Origin: Eustoma russellianum
Lineage: Eukaryota; Streptophyta; Magnoliopsida; Gentianales; Gentianaceae
Direction of reading: 5' to 3'
DNA length: 64,000 bases
Assembly: GCA_036186865.1 (NCBI GenBank)
Contig: AP025054.1
Coordinates: forward strand, 3,534,020-3,598,019
Under the pieces are notes generated by a model, which was given only the letters and a program-made list of their open reading frames with translations, ran no database searches and was not told the origin of the DNA. Below are positions 1 through 9,653 of the stretch, one piece after another. The translations under genes were made by a program, and so were the position numbers. The first letter of the stretch is position 1. Every line of letters begins with the position of its first letter.

Positions 1-330
1 TTTTATATGAGTGTGTTAATATAACACTCGTAAAATAATGGTCATAGTCTCTCACATGCATTCTTGTATATCTCCATCTTTTCATATAGGAAGCTTTATA
101 TTTATGTTTTATAAAATTCCTTCACTAGTGTATATTTCTATTGTTGTGCTATCTATACAGGTATGTATAGAGCTGGAGGTCTCACTGGAAGCAAACTCTC
201 TCTCCGTATGGATGGAGGTATTGTTTGCCTGCCTCTCACCCTCCCCAGACCCTAACGATAACTTTTGCTGTCGTTGGAATATACTAGGTGTGATTGTGGT
301 TGTTATTGTAGTCTCTCACATGCAATGGTC
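1..330 (+). repeat. RTE-LINE/SINE 3' tail copy
   Basis: About 140-320 matches a tail seen repeatedly in this window (8690-8865, 37470-37625, 59930-60095). The order is a GAGCTGGAGGTCTCACTGGA-like stretch, then ACTCTCT, then CTCACCCTCCCCAGACCCTA, and finally a GTTGTT-rich end. Plant RTE LINEs and the SINEs that use them share this kind of 3' end. Small reading frames here have no coding character. Confidence 0.6.
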
Positions 331-394
331 CACATAAAAACCATTAACATTTATTGCATGATGATAGAGTACGATCACTATCATGAATCACGTA

Positions 395-712
395 TAATTT
401 TTTTGGGTGATATGCAAATTTGTATTACCCGAATGTCAAAACATCAAAGGGATGTATCTCATACGATAGCCCTAATTGTAGAACAGATTGCCTATCTACA
501 TGCACTATTTAGTAATGTAAGCTATTTTAAACAATAGTAGCATCGTCTATCTCTAAAATATAGGGAAGAGCTTATGCACTACTCTGTACATACATGAGTG
601 CGTATTTTATGTATTACATCCCTAGATACAAAAACCGCATTTTCAAAAATGTATCTATTTCGCGTCTGCCATATGTGATATACCATAGCTAGCTGTCAAG
701 GCAATTTTTGAT
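395..712 (-). mobile_element. LINE 3'-end fragment
   Basis: The reverse complement matches the 3' end of the truncated LINE at 29738-30520. The shared parts include the run reading GATACATTTTTGAAAA, the stretch around GTAAGCTCTTCCCCATATTT and the final TACAAATTTGCAT. No coding domain is left in this copy. Confidence 0.6.
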
Positions 713-1342
713 GCCAAAGCAGTCAACCGTATAACATACATGTATATATGGTCAACTCATTGTATGAGTGATCCTCGTGTAAAGTTCACTGTATTAATTG
801 TGAGAGATATAGCATGAGTAAAATGTTGGTTTCTTTAGTTATATCACTATAAATTATGAAGTGAAGAAATGATGTGCATATCTTGGAGCGCCGACCTTAA
901 ACTTCAGATTAAAACATTAAACTTCAGATTTTTTTGATAATAAACGATCATAATTTTATATATCATCGTGCATATTCTATCATGAGTATAATTTCCATAT
1001 CATTAAACGGTTTGAGATCTTATATACCACTCTATGTCTTACTGTTTGCCCATTTAATGAAATCATGTCTAAGTGTATTTAATTCACCTTGGATTGTTAC
1101 ACGTGACTTTATTTCATTAGATATATTTTATCATGAGCATAATTTCCACACCATTACGCGTTTGAGATCTTCTATCTTACTCTTAAGTCTCATTCTCTAT
1201 CACTTTTAATAAGATCATGTCAAACGTATTTAATTTATTTTAAATTACTACAAATGACTTGACCTCATTGAGGGAGAGAAAAAGATACTGGATTCATTAC
1301 GTTATATTACCTGCATGTGTTTTCTTTCATCAATGAAGTTTG
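713..1342. other. AT-rich stretch, no gene recognised
   Basis: A sequence of about 100 bp around 955-1060 (TATTCTATCATGAGTATAAT, then a cATTaaaCGgTTTGAGATCT-like part) recurs diverged at 1120-1210, so the stretch holds a degenerate direct repeat. I see no coding potential. Confidence 0.4.
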
Positions 1343-1663
1343 TGTTAGGTCCCAACACACTAGAAAGAGGGTTGAATAGTATGTTCACTAAGTATGGAAA
1401 TTTTTTTGGATGTTTTGGATGATGAGTGCAAATCAATACTTGGATGTGTTCTTCAAAATGAATAAACTTGCAGAATCATAAAGAACACGAGATATATAGA
1501 GGTTCAAGTCAAATGACTCTATTCCTCTACCTTCTTGGTTTTTACAAATTAAAATAATGTTAAAAATATCTAAACTCTAGTCACAAATAAAATAAAATGA
1601 ATGAACTCACTTCGAGATAGTCTTGAGGCTGTTTGAAATCCATTCATTTATGTTTGGATAATT
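1343..1663 (-). repeat. Degenerate Sirevirus-type LTR remnant
   Basis: It starts TGTTAGGTCCC and keeps the block order of the intact copia LTR at 9654: CACACTAGAA, GGGTTGAATAGT, AATACTTGGATGTGTTCTT, AAAGAACACGAG, ATAGAGGTTCAAGTCAA and CCTCTACCTTCTTG. Homology is clear to about 1570 and fades before the LINE insertion at 1681. It is an older relative of the 9654-21717 element and was the landing site of the LINE. Confidence 0.8.
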
Positions 1664-1680
1664 ATAAACCTGTTCAAACT
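1664..1680. repeat. Left target-site duplication of LINE
   Basis: ATAAACCTGTTCAAACT here is repeated exactly at 7032-7048. The 17-bp pair brackets the LINE and lies directly beside its poly(A) end. Confidence 0.9.
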
Positions 1681-1761
1681 TTTTTTTTTTCCATGAAGGG
1701 GATCTTTATTCATAAATCAAAAATCAAATGTTACAAAGTGCCATTGGCATAACAAGCAGCG

Positions 1762-2475
1762 CTACCCAATGCTATCTATCTGTACATTAAGATATGGGTT
1801 CAATACTACAGCATCCAGCTTCCTAGTCCTACTCAGAATGACTTTAGCTATGGTTACCGGCGGTGGCAGGCGTAGAGTATTACCATGAGTTAGTTGATTC
1901 CGCCAATACCAAATGCATGATAATGTTTCCCTGAAGACGTATCGCCATTCCACCATTCGCTGCGGAGAATGCCTCCAGCTATGTATATTAAACAACACCC
2001 AAGGCTGCACTTCGTTGTGATCCCGAAATTCTGTCCACTCCTCCCAACTGAGTAACTGCTGCCAAACACTCCGTGCCCAGTAACAATCTCGTAATGCATG
2101 TAGTAGGTCTTCCACATGATGATTACAAATACCACACCTACTATTCTCTGCAACATGTCGGTGGTATAGGAAGGATGCCGTAGGTAGTAGGCTCCGATAT
2201 ACCTGCCATAGAAAAAGATTCAACCGGCCTGGTCCCTTCATCTGCCAAATATGCTCCCAACTGCGGTCGACTTGAATAGGTAAAGTAGATATTAGACACT
2301 CATATGCACTTGCAACCGTGAATTGACCCGAGGATGTTTGTCCCCATCTTATGCTTTCCTGCGGTGCATCACTATCAAGCGTATTCGAAGTTTCCAACCC
2401 AGCTGTTAACAAAGGGACTGTCGCTTGTAAGTGCCGCCACAAAGACGACGTGTTCCTGCGTTGGCGAGGTTGCAA
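1762..2475 (-). pseudogene. LINE ORF2 C-terminal part (zf-RVT), frame-shifted
   Basis: This frame encodes the C-terminal end of the LINE ORF2 protein. It has the zf-RVT pattern: WEHIWQMKGPGRLNLFLWQ, then a C-x2-C-x4-H-x4-H-like cluster (CGICNHHVEDLLHAL), then tryptophan-rich sequence. It overlaps the upstream ORF2 frame at 2406-2475. The protein continues naturally from one frame to the other near 2460-2475, so a small indel there has split ORF2. The reported Met is internal and not a true start. The region is thought to bind the template or RNA. It ends about 70 bp before the poly(A) tail, a normal short 3' UTR. Confidence 0.85.
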
Positions 2476-5171
2476 CAGACCCCCATATTTATGGTTGAGA
2501 GGACTTGGACCCAGAGCAAGTCGGGGCGAGTCAATGTATGGAATCCTAATTTTGCTAACATGGCTAAGTTCATATCCCTTATACGCTTAAACCCGAGACC
2601 ACCTCTATTCTTAGGAAGACAGAGGCTCGTCCATGAACACCAATGAAGCTTCTTTCCATTTTCGTTTTCTCCCCAGAAAAATGCTCTAGAAAGCTTATCT
2701 ATTTCATCCAGCAATCCCGCAGGTAACCGCACCGTTTGCATGGCATAGGTGGGCATCATGGATAACACGCTCTTGATTAGAACACAACGTGCGGCTTGGG
2801 AAAGTGTTTTTGCTTTCCATGACGCCAACCTTGTCCGCACCTTATCCAAAATATGGCTGTATGTTTGTCTACTAATACGCCCTTGGATAAGTGGCATACC
2901 AAGATACTGACCGAGGTCGTCCGCAAGATTGATACCAAGCCTAGCGAACGCTGCTGGGCGAAAGGATGGTGCAATATTAGGTGACACCATTACACTTGAT
3001 TTGCGCATACTAACTGTTTGTCCAGAGATCATGCAAAATTCCTTTAAGATATCTACCATGACTATTGCTTGTGATTCAGTAGCAGCACCAAATAGAAGCA
3101 AATCATCGGCAAAGAATAGGTGTGATATGTTCGGTCCCGCTCTAGAAGTGCGGATGGGTGTCCACACTCTGGCATTAATCGCACGGTTAATCTGTCCATT
3201 AAGCACTTCCATACATAGCAGAAAAATATATGGTGCCAGAGGATCCCCCTGACGAATACCACGTTGCGGCTGAAAGGATTCTGTACACTGTCCATCCCAT
3301 ATTATGGATAAAGAAACTGATGTGATAGTGTACATAATTATACTTACCATATTGCTGCTAAATCCAACGGTCAACAGCAGCTCTCGCAAGAAGGACCAAC
3401 TCACCTTAGCATATGCTTTCTCCAAATCTACCTTAACAGCCATATATCCAGTTTTACCACGTTTGCTCTGCATGGAGTGTACGATCTCTTGAGCAATAAT
3501 AATGTTGTCCGCAAGTTGTCGGCCTGGAATAAACGCACTTTGTAGTGGGGAGATTATTTTACCAATAATCGCCTTCAACCGATTAGCAATGATTTTTGTT
3601 ATTATCTTGACGACTACATTCGTAAGAGCAATAGGCCGAAAGTCAGATGCATTCTCTGGGGGGGACTTTTTCGGTATTAGTGTGATGAACGTCTTACTCA
3701 TCGCAGGTGGAAAGCATCCCTGTTGGAAGGCCGTTAAGACAAACTCAGTCACCGCGGATGCGACATGTGGCCAATTGTGCTGGAAAAAGATCGGAGGGAG
3801 ACCGTCGGGGCCAGGTGCTTTATATGGTCCCATATGAAATAATGCATCTTCAACTTCTTTCGGAGAGATTGGTCTGTTTAACCACTCCTTATCTGTGGGG
3901 TTAAAGGATGAAATCAATCCGTCCAAGTCCTGGTGTGAGGGAATATCAGCATCTTGTTGGAATAGTCCTCGGTAGTGTGTATATAGGACGGAGCGAATGG
4001 CGGCAGGTGTGTCAGCCCACTCCCCATGCGCATCTTTTAATCGGGCAACGTACTGTTTCCTTCGTCGAATAGCCATAGACTGGTGGAAAAAACGAGTGTT
4101 TTGCTCACCATCACATAACCACTGCATATTATTTTTCTGCTGCCAAAGGATCTCCTCCTGTAATAATATTTCGTTGTACTCATCCAGCAGTTGTGTCTCT
4201 AGCTGAGAAAGAAAGCTGGAAGGACGAGTTGCTAGAGATTGTTGAAGTCCCGCCAAACGAGCGAGGCATCTCTTTCTGCGCTTTATCAAACTGCCGAAAA
4301 CCTCTTTTTTCCATATCAACATTTTCTCCACAAAGCAGTTTATAGTGGAAGTGAGGTCTCCCGGGTAGTGTAGCCATGCCGATTGCATGAATGTGGGAAA
4401 GTTCTTATGTAACAACCAACATGCTTGGAACTTGAATGGCGTTGTGTTGAAATTTTGTTCCAGCGAGCCTCCGCACGTTAAGAGGAGTGGGTGATGGTCA
4501 GAGTTTGCGCGAGGGAGGTGTTGTAAACTGGTGGTGCCGAAGGTGGTCTGCCAATGCTCGTTGGTCCAAGCCTGATCAATACGTTGTTCGACTAATTGGC
4601 GACCTAGCTGACCATTAGTCCATGTGAAGCGTGGGCCTGAGAAATCTATTTCCATTAGTTCACATCTCTCAACCATACGAACCATGTGATCCAATCCAAT
4701 TCCGCGAACTGGGCGTCCACCTCTCTTGTCCTCCTGTCGGATCACTTGATTGAAGTCGCCAATCAGCAGCCAAGGAATGTTGATATTCACCGCCATTGCC
4801 TCAATATACTCATGAAAAGAATGCCGAAGTGATAATGTTGGGGATGCATATACCAAGGATAGGATTGTGCTGATTGAATCACCCGATAATATGCCAACGG
4901 TTAGCACCTGCGAAGTATAGCTAATAACCCTTATGCGTAGAACAGTAGCATCCCAAAAACACCATAAGCCTCCGGAGAAACCACGCGCCTCTACCGCCAT
5001 AAAGTCAGTAAACTGAGAATGAGATATAATGCGTTTAGCATGAGAACTGGGAACTCGGGTCTCCATAAGAAACAACATATTCGGTTTATAGTCCCGCAAC
5101 ATCGTGGTAATAGTTCTAACTGTCTGGGGTGATCCCGCCCCACGACAATTCCATGTCAAAAGACGCAACAT
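2406..5171 (-). pseudogene. LINE ORF2: endonuclease-reverse transcriptase (frame-broken)
   Basis: The main part of the LINE replication protein. The N-terminus is an APE-like endonuclease (LLTWNCRGAGSPQ; later LLIGDFN and SDHHPLLL). The reverse transcriptase follows (APGPDGLPP, FRPIALTNVVVKII, PQRGIRQGDPLAPYIF and the catalytic FADDLLLF), then thumb and connection sequence. I place the start at the ATG at 5171, seven bases after the ORF1 stop. The open frame runs further upstream to 5255, but the endonuclease homology starts at the downstream Met. The frame ends prematurely at 2406, and the rest of the protein is in another frame (1762-2475). All catalytic motifs I looked for are present, so the damage is confined to the C-terminus. 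Confidence 0.9.
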
Positions 5172-5178
5172 AGATAAA

Positions 5179-6915
5179 TTAGGAGGAAATGTTAGGCTGC
5201 CCCTGATCAGGCCCGCCCATAACGATACCGTCTGTATCCATGCCTTGTGCACCACAGGAGTGGCTCGTCCTCATGTCATTCATGTCTTGTATGGAACATT
5301 CATCAGGGGGTTTTTGCTTAATCTGATCGCCCACATCCATAATAGATAATCCTGCATGTGTCGTACATATCACACTTTCCTGTAGATCATCATTACGCTG
5401 GAGTATCCTCGGTGGGTTACCATTTGTAATATCCGTGAGAGGTTGTTGTGGGGTGGCCTTTGATGATACAGCTGGAAGCGAAGGCCATTCAATCGGCACC
5501 CATGTAAGACCTTCGGCCATGTTGCTTGTTGGAATTCCACTCGATTGCGGATGCTGTTGTTTCCGTTGGGTATTACGTACAGGGCCTTTTGAAGGTTGAA
5601 GTTTAACCTTTGGTGGTTCTTTCAGCAAGACACCCTTCCCTCGCCTTTCACGTGTCTTTAGTAGTTGCGCTTTGGTGGCCGCATGGAAGACGACGGGGGG
5701 TCCTGAATCCGGTATATTACGAATGTCTGCAACAAGTTGATCCCCAGATACATTGGTCGTCTCCTCCTCCCCATCTATAGCTATAGGGCCATAGCGAGAT
5801 CCTAAGCTAGCATGTGGGTTATTTTGTATGTTTGTAGTATTAGTGCGCTTCCCCACAGCAGCACTACGGTTCTCCTCATTTTTATTCGTGTACGGATCTG
5901 TCACCCGTGGTTGTATATTACGTCTCCTGTTATTGTTCCGAACAATCATCCAAGGACCGTACGGATCTGATGGTGTCTCAGCCGAGCCAGTGGGGGCGGC
6001 ATGTCGAGTAGATGTCGAGTCAGTATTCGCAGTACTAGGGCATTCCTCACATCGATGTCCATACCTTCCACATGTGAAGCATATTAAGTGGAGACCCTCA
6101 TACTCCACTGACAGTTGCTGGCCGTTTAGTATCACAGTAGAAGTTAGAGGCTTACGTAGATCGATTTCAACACAAACTCGTGCATACTTGCCACGAATGA
6201 CCTGCATGGTATTGAGATCAATTTTTATGGCTCTCCCCAACTTGTCCCCAACGCGCATCAAGACTTTTTCGTTGAAGAATTCCAAGGGAAGACGGGGAAT
6301 CCGCACCCAAACTAAGGTCGATGAGATTTCGGTTGAGGAAGGGTGGAATCCGGGCCTAAGTTTGGTGACTGTTAGGTAGTGTCCTTGAATTACCCATGGT
6401 CCATTTTCAAGGACGTGAAGATAGTCCTCTTGAGAGTAGAATCTTATCGCATAGAAGCCATCTTCCAAGTCGATTATTTCCAGTCGGTTCTTAGTCATCC
6501 ATAATTCTGGAAGGCGCTGTGAGAGGATACGATAGGATATATTTCGGCCAAGAGGTTTTACGATTAGTGCACGCCGCCAAAGGAGCCATAATTGCCGCCA
6601 TTCTTCTGATGGGACGTCGACTACCACCTTCCCCGGGCCCTCCATTTGAGATTCGCTTCCTATATATGTGGATGTCATCTGAATCTCATCATCTGCAAAA
6701 TCATCTTCTTCACCTTCACCGGTATAGATTCCATGGTTAGCCATGCATGGATCCCCCTGCCTCAGTATATCAGCCCATGCACTCCCGCTCTTCGATCTAT
6801 CTCCATCGCCATCTGGTGACGGTGGTTCACACGGTGCAAGCCTTTTATATTTTTTGACGCTTCGATGTATTTGATCCACCTCCTCAACCGATCTTTCGAT
6901 TGTTTCTTCATCCAT
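5179..6915 (-). CDS. LINE ORF1: DUF4283/zinc-knuckle protein
   Basis: 578 aa. Residues about 100-245 have the DUF4283 pattern common in plant L1 ORF1 proteins (FYAIRFYSQEDYLHVLENGP; WVRIPRLPLEFF). A CCHC zinc knuckle follows (C279-x2-C282-x4-H287-x4-C292). The C-terminal half is low-complexity, basic and polar. The family role is to coat the LINE RNA and chaperone nucleic acid during target-primed reverse transcription. The frame is open from its ATG to a TAA at 5179-5181. ORF2 starts seven bases further on, a spacing that suggests termination-reinitiation or a similar coupling. Confidence 0.9.
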   Translation of the reverse strand: MDEETIERSVEEVDQIHRSVKKYKRLAPCEPPSPDGDGDRSKSGSAWADILRQGDPCMANHGIYTGEGEEDDFADDEIQMTSTYIGSESQMEGPGKVVVDVPSEEWRQLWLLWRRALIVKPLGRNISYRILSQRLPELWMTKNRLEIIDLEDGFYAIRFYSQEDYLHVLENGPWVIQGHYLTVTKLRPGFHPSSTEISSTLVWVRIPRLPLEFFNEKVLMRVGDKLGRAIKIDLNTMQVIRGKYARVCVEIDLRKPLTSTVILNGQQLSVEYEGLHLICFTCGRYGHRCEECPSTANTDSTSTRHAAPTGSAETPSDPYGPWMIVRNNNRRRNIQPRVTDPYTNKNEENRSAAVGKRTNTTNIQNNPHASLGSRYGPIAIDGEEETTNVSGDQLVADIRNIPDSGPPVVFHAATKAQLLKTRERRGKGVLLKEPPKVKLQPSKGPVRNTQRKQQHPQSSGIPTSNMAEGLTWVPIEWPSLPAVSSKATPQQPLTDITNGNPPRILQRNDDLQESVICTTHAGLSIMDVGDQIKQKPPDECSIQDMNDMRTSHSCGAQGMDTDGIVMGGPDQGQPNISS

Positions 6916-7031
6916 GATGTTATCTGGTTTTCCAATAGGACGCCGTTGGACGTCGGCCGGTAAAGACGCCGGCGCTGTTTCAGAGCGCAGAACGGTTACG
7001 GTTTCGTAGTGGGAGCAAAAATCGCCAGCCG

Positions 7032-7048
7032 ATAAACCTGTTCAAACT
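7032..7048. repeat. Right target-site duplication of LINE
   Basis: An exact copy of the 17 bp at 1664-1680, next to the 5' end of the LINE. Confidence 0.9.
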
Positions 7049-7281
7049 CGAACACACTTAAAGCTGTCCATATATTCGGAGCACATATACATGCAAAATT
7101 TACTTTGTACTCTTTAAATCGTGCATTTAAAATCCAAATACATAACTAACTATGAATATATGCAATCAAAGATTACATAAAATTAAATATGTAACTCTTA
7201 TTATATGATCGACAAATTCATTATAGCATTCGAATCAAACTAATAAATGTTCGAGCTTGGTTTCGATTTCACATTCTCGTT

Positions 7282-7400
7282 CATGGCTGGGTCATCGGAA
7301 AACAACTTGTGTGTTTCTAACATATGATTACGTATATCTGACCCTCCATACTTCGGCATAGTCGGAAGCCTCTAAAGCAATAGGCTAATGTTGTTGTTCG
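7282..7400 (+). repeat. TTG-tailed SINE-like element (family T), degenerate copy
   Basis: It has the family-T order: GGGTCATCGGAAAACAAC, TGTGTGTTTCTAACA, TACGTATATCTGACC, GGAAGCCTCTAAAGCAAT and an end in GTTGTTGTT. About ten copies lie in this window in both orientations. Confidence 0.65.
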
Positions 7401-7560
7401 TGGCTGTTGTATGTCTTCCCGTATGTCCTCCGAGAGCCTGATTTCTAGCAAATTCTTGCCCACATCTTATACTTTCATGAGTTTTTGTGGTCGCTGGAGA
7501 TGTTGGCAACTGTGACGGCTGCAGGCTCAAGTCTCCGCCCGTTTTAGGCTAATCTCTTGC
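7401..7560 (-). pseudogene. ZAT-type zinc-finger gene fragment (decayed)
   Basis: Translating the minus strand gives a recognisable piece of the ZAT proteins encoded at 22, 27 and 35 kb. The order is a GG-rich spacer, LPTSPATTKTHE, then a damaged second finger (SIRCGQEFARNQALGGH) and a trailing GRHT. The QALGGH core is intact, but the first zinc cysteine is lost and there is a stop just upstream, near 7551. There is no first finger, N-terminus or EAR motif. It is a dead fourth member of the ZAT cluster, stranded left of the copia insertion. The reading rests on about 45 residues in one frame and on the matching spacer. Confidence 0.8.
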
Positions 7561-7908
7561 ATTTAAAAATCCGGTTGGTTCCCGATTTCAATTCTTTATT
7601 TCTATATAATAATTCCGATTTGGTAAAGCAATTAAATTCAGCCTTTTTGGTATATGCTTTAATGGGGATGTTCATCATCACCATTAAATTCCGATTTTTA
7701 TTTTTTTATTTTTTATATACATATTTTGACGTCCATGCACAGCCATGCCGGCCCTGAACTCTGCAGTAATTGTCTTTCAGATTGTTTGCCGGACTAAGAG
7801 ACGTTATGCCTACAAGAGGCCAAAAGAAAATCCAATTTTGGGACAAATTCTTCTCGGATGAAAATTCTGGGACAAGTATGCGACTTCACCGGTGCAACCG
7901 ACGATGTG
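7561..7908. other. No gene recognised
   Basis: An AT-rich stretch between the ZAT fragment and the duplicated flank. I see no domain and no clear repeat. Confidence 0.4.
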
Positions 7909-7987
7909 AATAGCCAACTCATCATCATCGAGGGTCAAGTGGTCCCAAAGGTAAGTAAGTTCAAGTAATTAAGATCATTTGTATAGA

Positions 7988-8865
7988 AAGATGTGGACAT
8001 AGAGAGTGACTTAGTACACCGAATTCAGGCAGGTTGGTGTAGTTGGAGGGTGGCCTTAAGGGTACCGTGTGACAAGAATTTTCCAACTAAATTAAAAGGA
8101 AAATTTTATAGGGTGGCAGTGCGACCGACAATGTTATATGGAACAGACTGCTGGGCCATCAAGAAGACGCAGTCACAGAAGATGGAAGTGGCAGATATGA
8201 GGATGTTGAGGTGGATGTGTGGGCATACAAGACATGATAAGAAATGAGGTATATAGAGAAAGGTTAGGGGTGACTAGTGTAACAGATAATATAAGAGAGG
8301 AAAGACTGAGATGGCTTGAGCATGTCAAGAGTAGACAGACAACGGCGTCTGTTAGAGCAATTGAAAGCCTCATTGTAGAAGGGAAGAGAAGTAAAGGCAG
8401 GCCCAAACTGACGTGAGACGAGCAGATTATGCATGACTTACTAGAGTTGCACCTCTCTGAGGACATTGTCCAGGATAGGAGTTCATAGAGACAGAAGATT
8501 AAGGTTAAGGAAGCTTAGACAGGTTATAGGGGCACCTTAGAGGATTAGATTGTATTTACACTGTAGGTTGACTTTGTACCTTTTTGTTTCGGTATTTGTC
8601 TTTCAACTATTTGTGCATATCCACTGTTATGACTATTTTAATATCGAAAGATTTCTGTTTATGTTTAATAAAATCCCTTACTAGTACATATTCCTTGTGC
8701 TATATATGAAGTACATATAGAGCTGAATATCTCAGTGGAAACAAACTCTCTATTCTTTGGGATGTAGGTATTGTTTGCCTACCACTCACCCTTCTCAGAC
8801 CTTAGCGATAGCTTTTGCTGTCGTTGTGATATATTGAGTATGTTAAGTGTTTGATTAGTGTTTGT
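7988..8865 (+). mobile_element. RTE-type LINE, 5'-truncated, frame-broken
   Basis: The plus strand encodes the C-terminus of an RTE-clade reverse transcriptase in two frames: RIQAGWCSWRVA, KLKGKFYRVAVRPTMLYG, ADMRMLRWMCGHTR, then IRNEVYRERLGV and EERLRWLEHV. A frame shift near 8230 and a stop near 8415 make it dead. From about 8530 it runs into a non-coding 3' region ending in the shared CTCACCCTTCTCAGACCTTA-like tail. That links the free-standing tail copies in this window to RTE. Confidence 0.85.
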
Positions 8866-9648
8866 AGAGATGATTTGATGTTAACATGGATGGTTGTTCC
8901 AAAAGAAGTTCAGTGTCAAAAACTATAAATCAACCAACTGAAAAATACTGGTAGTATATCATTTACAATATATAAAATAGTGAACATGATATTCGTTTTA
9001 ATTCTAGCAAAGAGCTATTTAATAAAATGAAATCTATTATCACAAATATTGCATTATTTCGTAGAGTAATTATTAGTTTATATATTGAAAAATATAGCAG
9101 TGAAAAAAACTTACTTTTCAACATAGTTGGTCCCTCTATCCAAATATATTTTTCGCAATTGATCTCTTAACATAGTTTAATATATGGGCATAGTTGACTT
9201 TTCAACATTGTGTTTTTGCGCTATGTTGAAAACTGTGGTAATATTTTTAAGGAAAAATGAGTACGTTAGAGAACATCTATGTTTATAAATGGTGTTCAAA
9301 TGTATAAAAAACGAAATTATACAAAAACAAGAGTATATTACACTATAATATCAAGTAATTAGATCTGATTAACATGCCAGAAAACCAGACAAACTGGTGT
9401 TCCAATCAACTATTAAAAGAATATGGGTAAAAAACAGTAATTTTATTGTGATTATGGAGCAACTAATGATCCAATAAAATAATGACAAATAAGCTTTATC
9501 TACATGCAAACAAGATGGTGATTGGCCAAAACAAGTGACTCATAAATATTCTACACATTTCATTGGTCATGTATCAATTAATCATAATTATTCCTTGACC
9601 ATTTTAAAATTTGTGGGAAACAAAAGGACATCATGAATCACGGATGAG
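8866..9648. other. AT-rich, no gene recognised
   Basis: Part of segment A. It holds a weak inverted repeat (CTTTTCAACATAG near 9115 and CTATGTTGAAAAC near 9221) but no reading frame of interest. It is repeated at 19497-20279. Confidence 0.4.
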
Positions 9649-9653
9649 ATCTC
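9649..9653. repeat. Target-site duplication (left) of copia element
   Basis: ATCTC directly precedes the LTR start TGTTAG and is repeated at 21718-21722 directly after the LTR end CTAACA. Five bases is the usual length for copia elements. Confidence 0.85.

Larger units (their letters stand above)
1681..7031 (-). mobile_element. Near full-length L1-type LINE
   Basis: A non-LTR retrotransposon of about 5.35 kb on the minus strand. Its 3' poly(A) tail appears as a T run at 1681-1691, and the 5' end is at 7031. A perfect 17-bp target-site duplication (1664-1680 and 7032-7048) marks a single insertion with a preserved 5' end. ORF1 is nucleic-acid binding (5179-6915). ORF2 carries endonuclease and reverse transcriptase (about 2406-5171) and continues in another frame with a zf-RVT region (1762-2475). 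The ORF2 frame break makes this copy non-autonomous as read. Confidence 0.93.
7909..9653. repeat. Flank segment A, duplicated at 18540-20284
   Basis: These 1745 bp lie directly left of the 3' LTR and recur at a constant offset of 10631, inside the copia element next to its other LTR. I noticed a single mismatch (T for G near 9566/20197), though I did not compare every base. The segment includes an RTE LINE fragment (7988-8865), about 790 bp of AT-rich DNA without a gene, and the target-site bases ATCTC at 9649-9653. It is host flank and not part of the retroelement, because the LTR begins at TGTTAG at 9654. Confidence 0.95.

Noticed and set aside
38..1209. Small plus-strand reading frames as host genes
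   Set aside because: They cross repeat tails and AT-rich DNA, lack domains and do not look like plant coding sequence.
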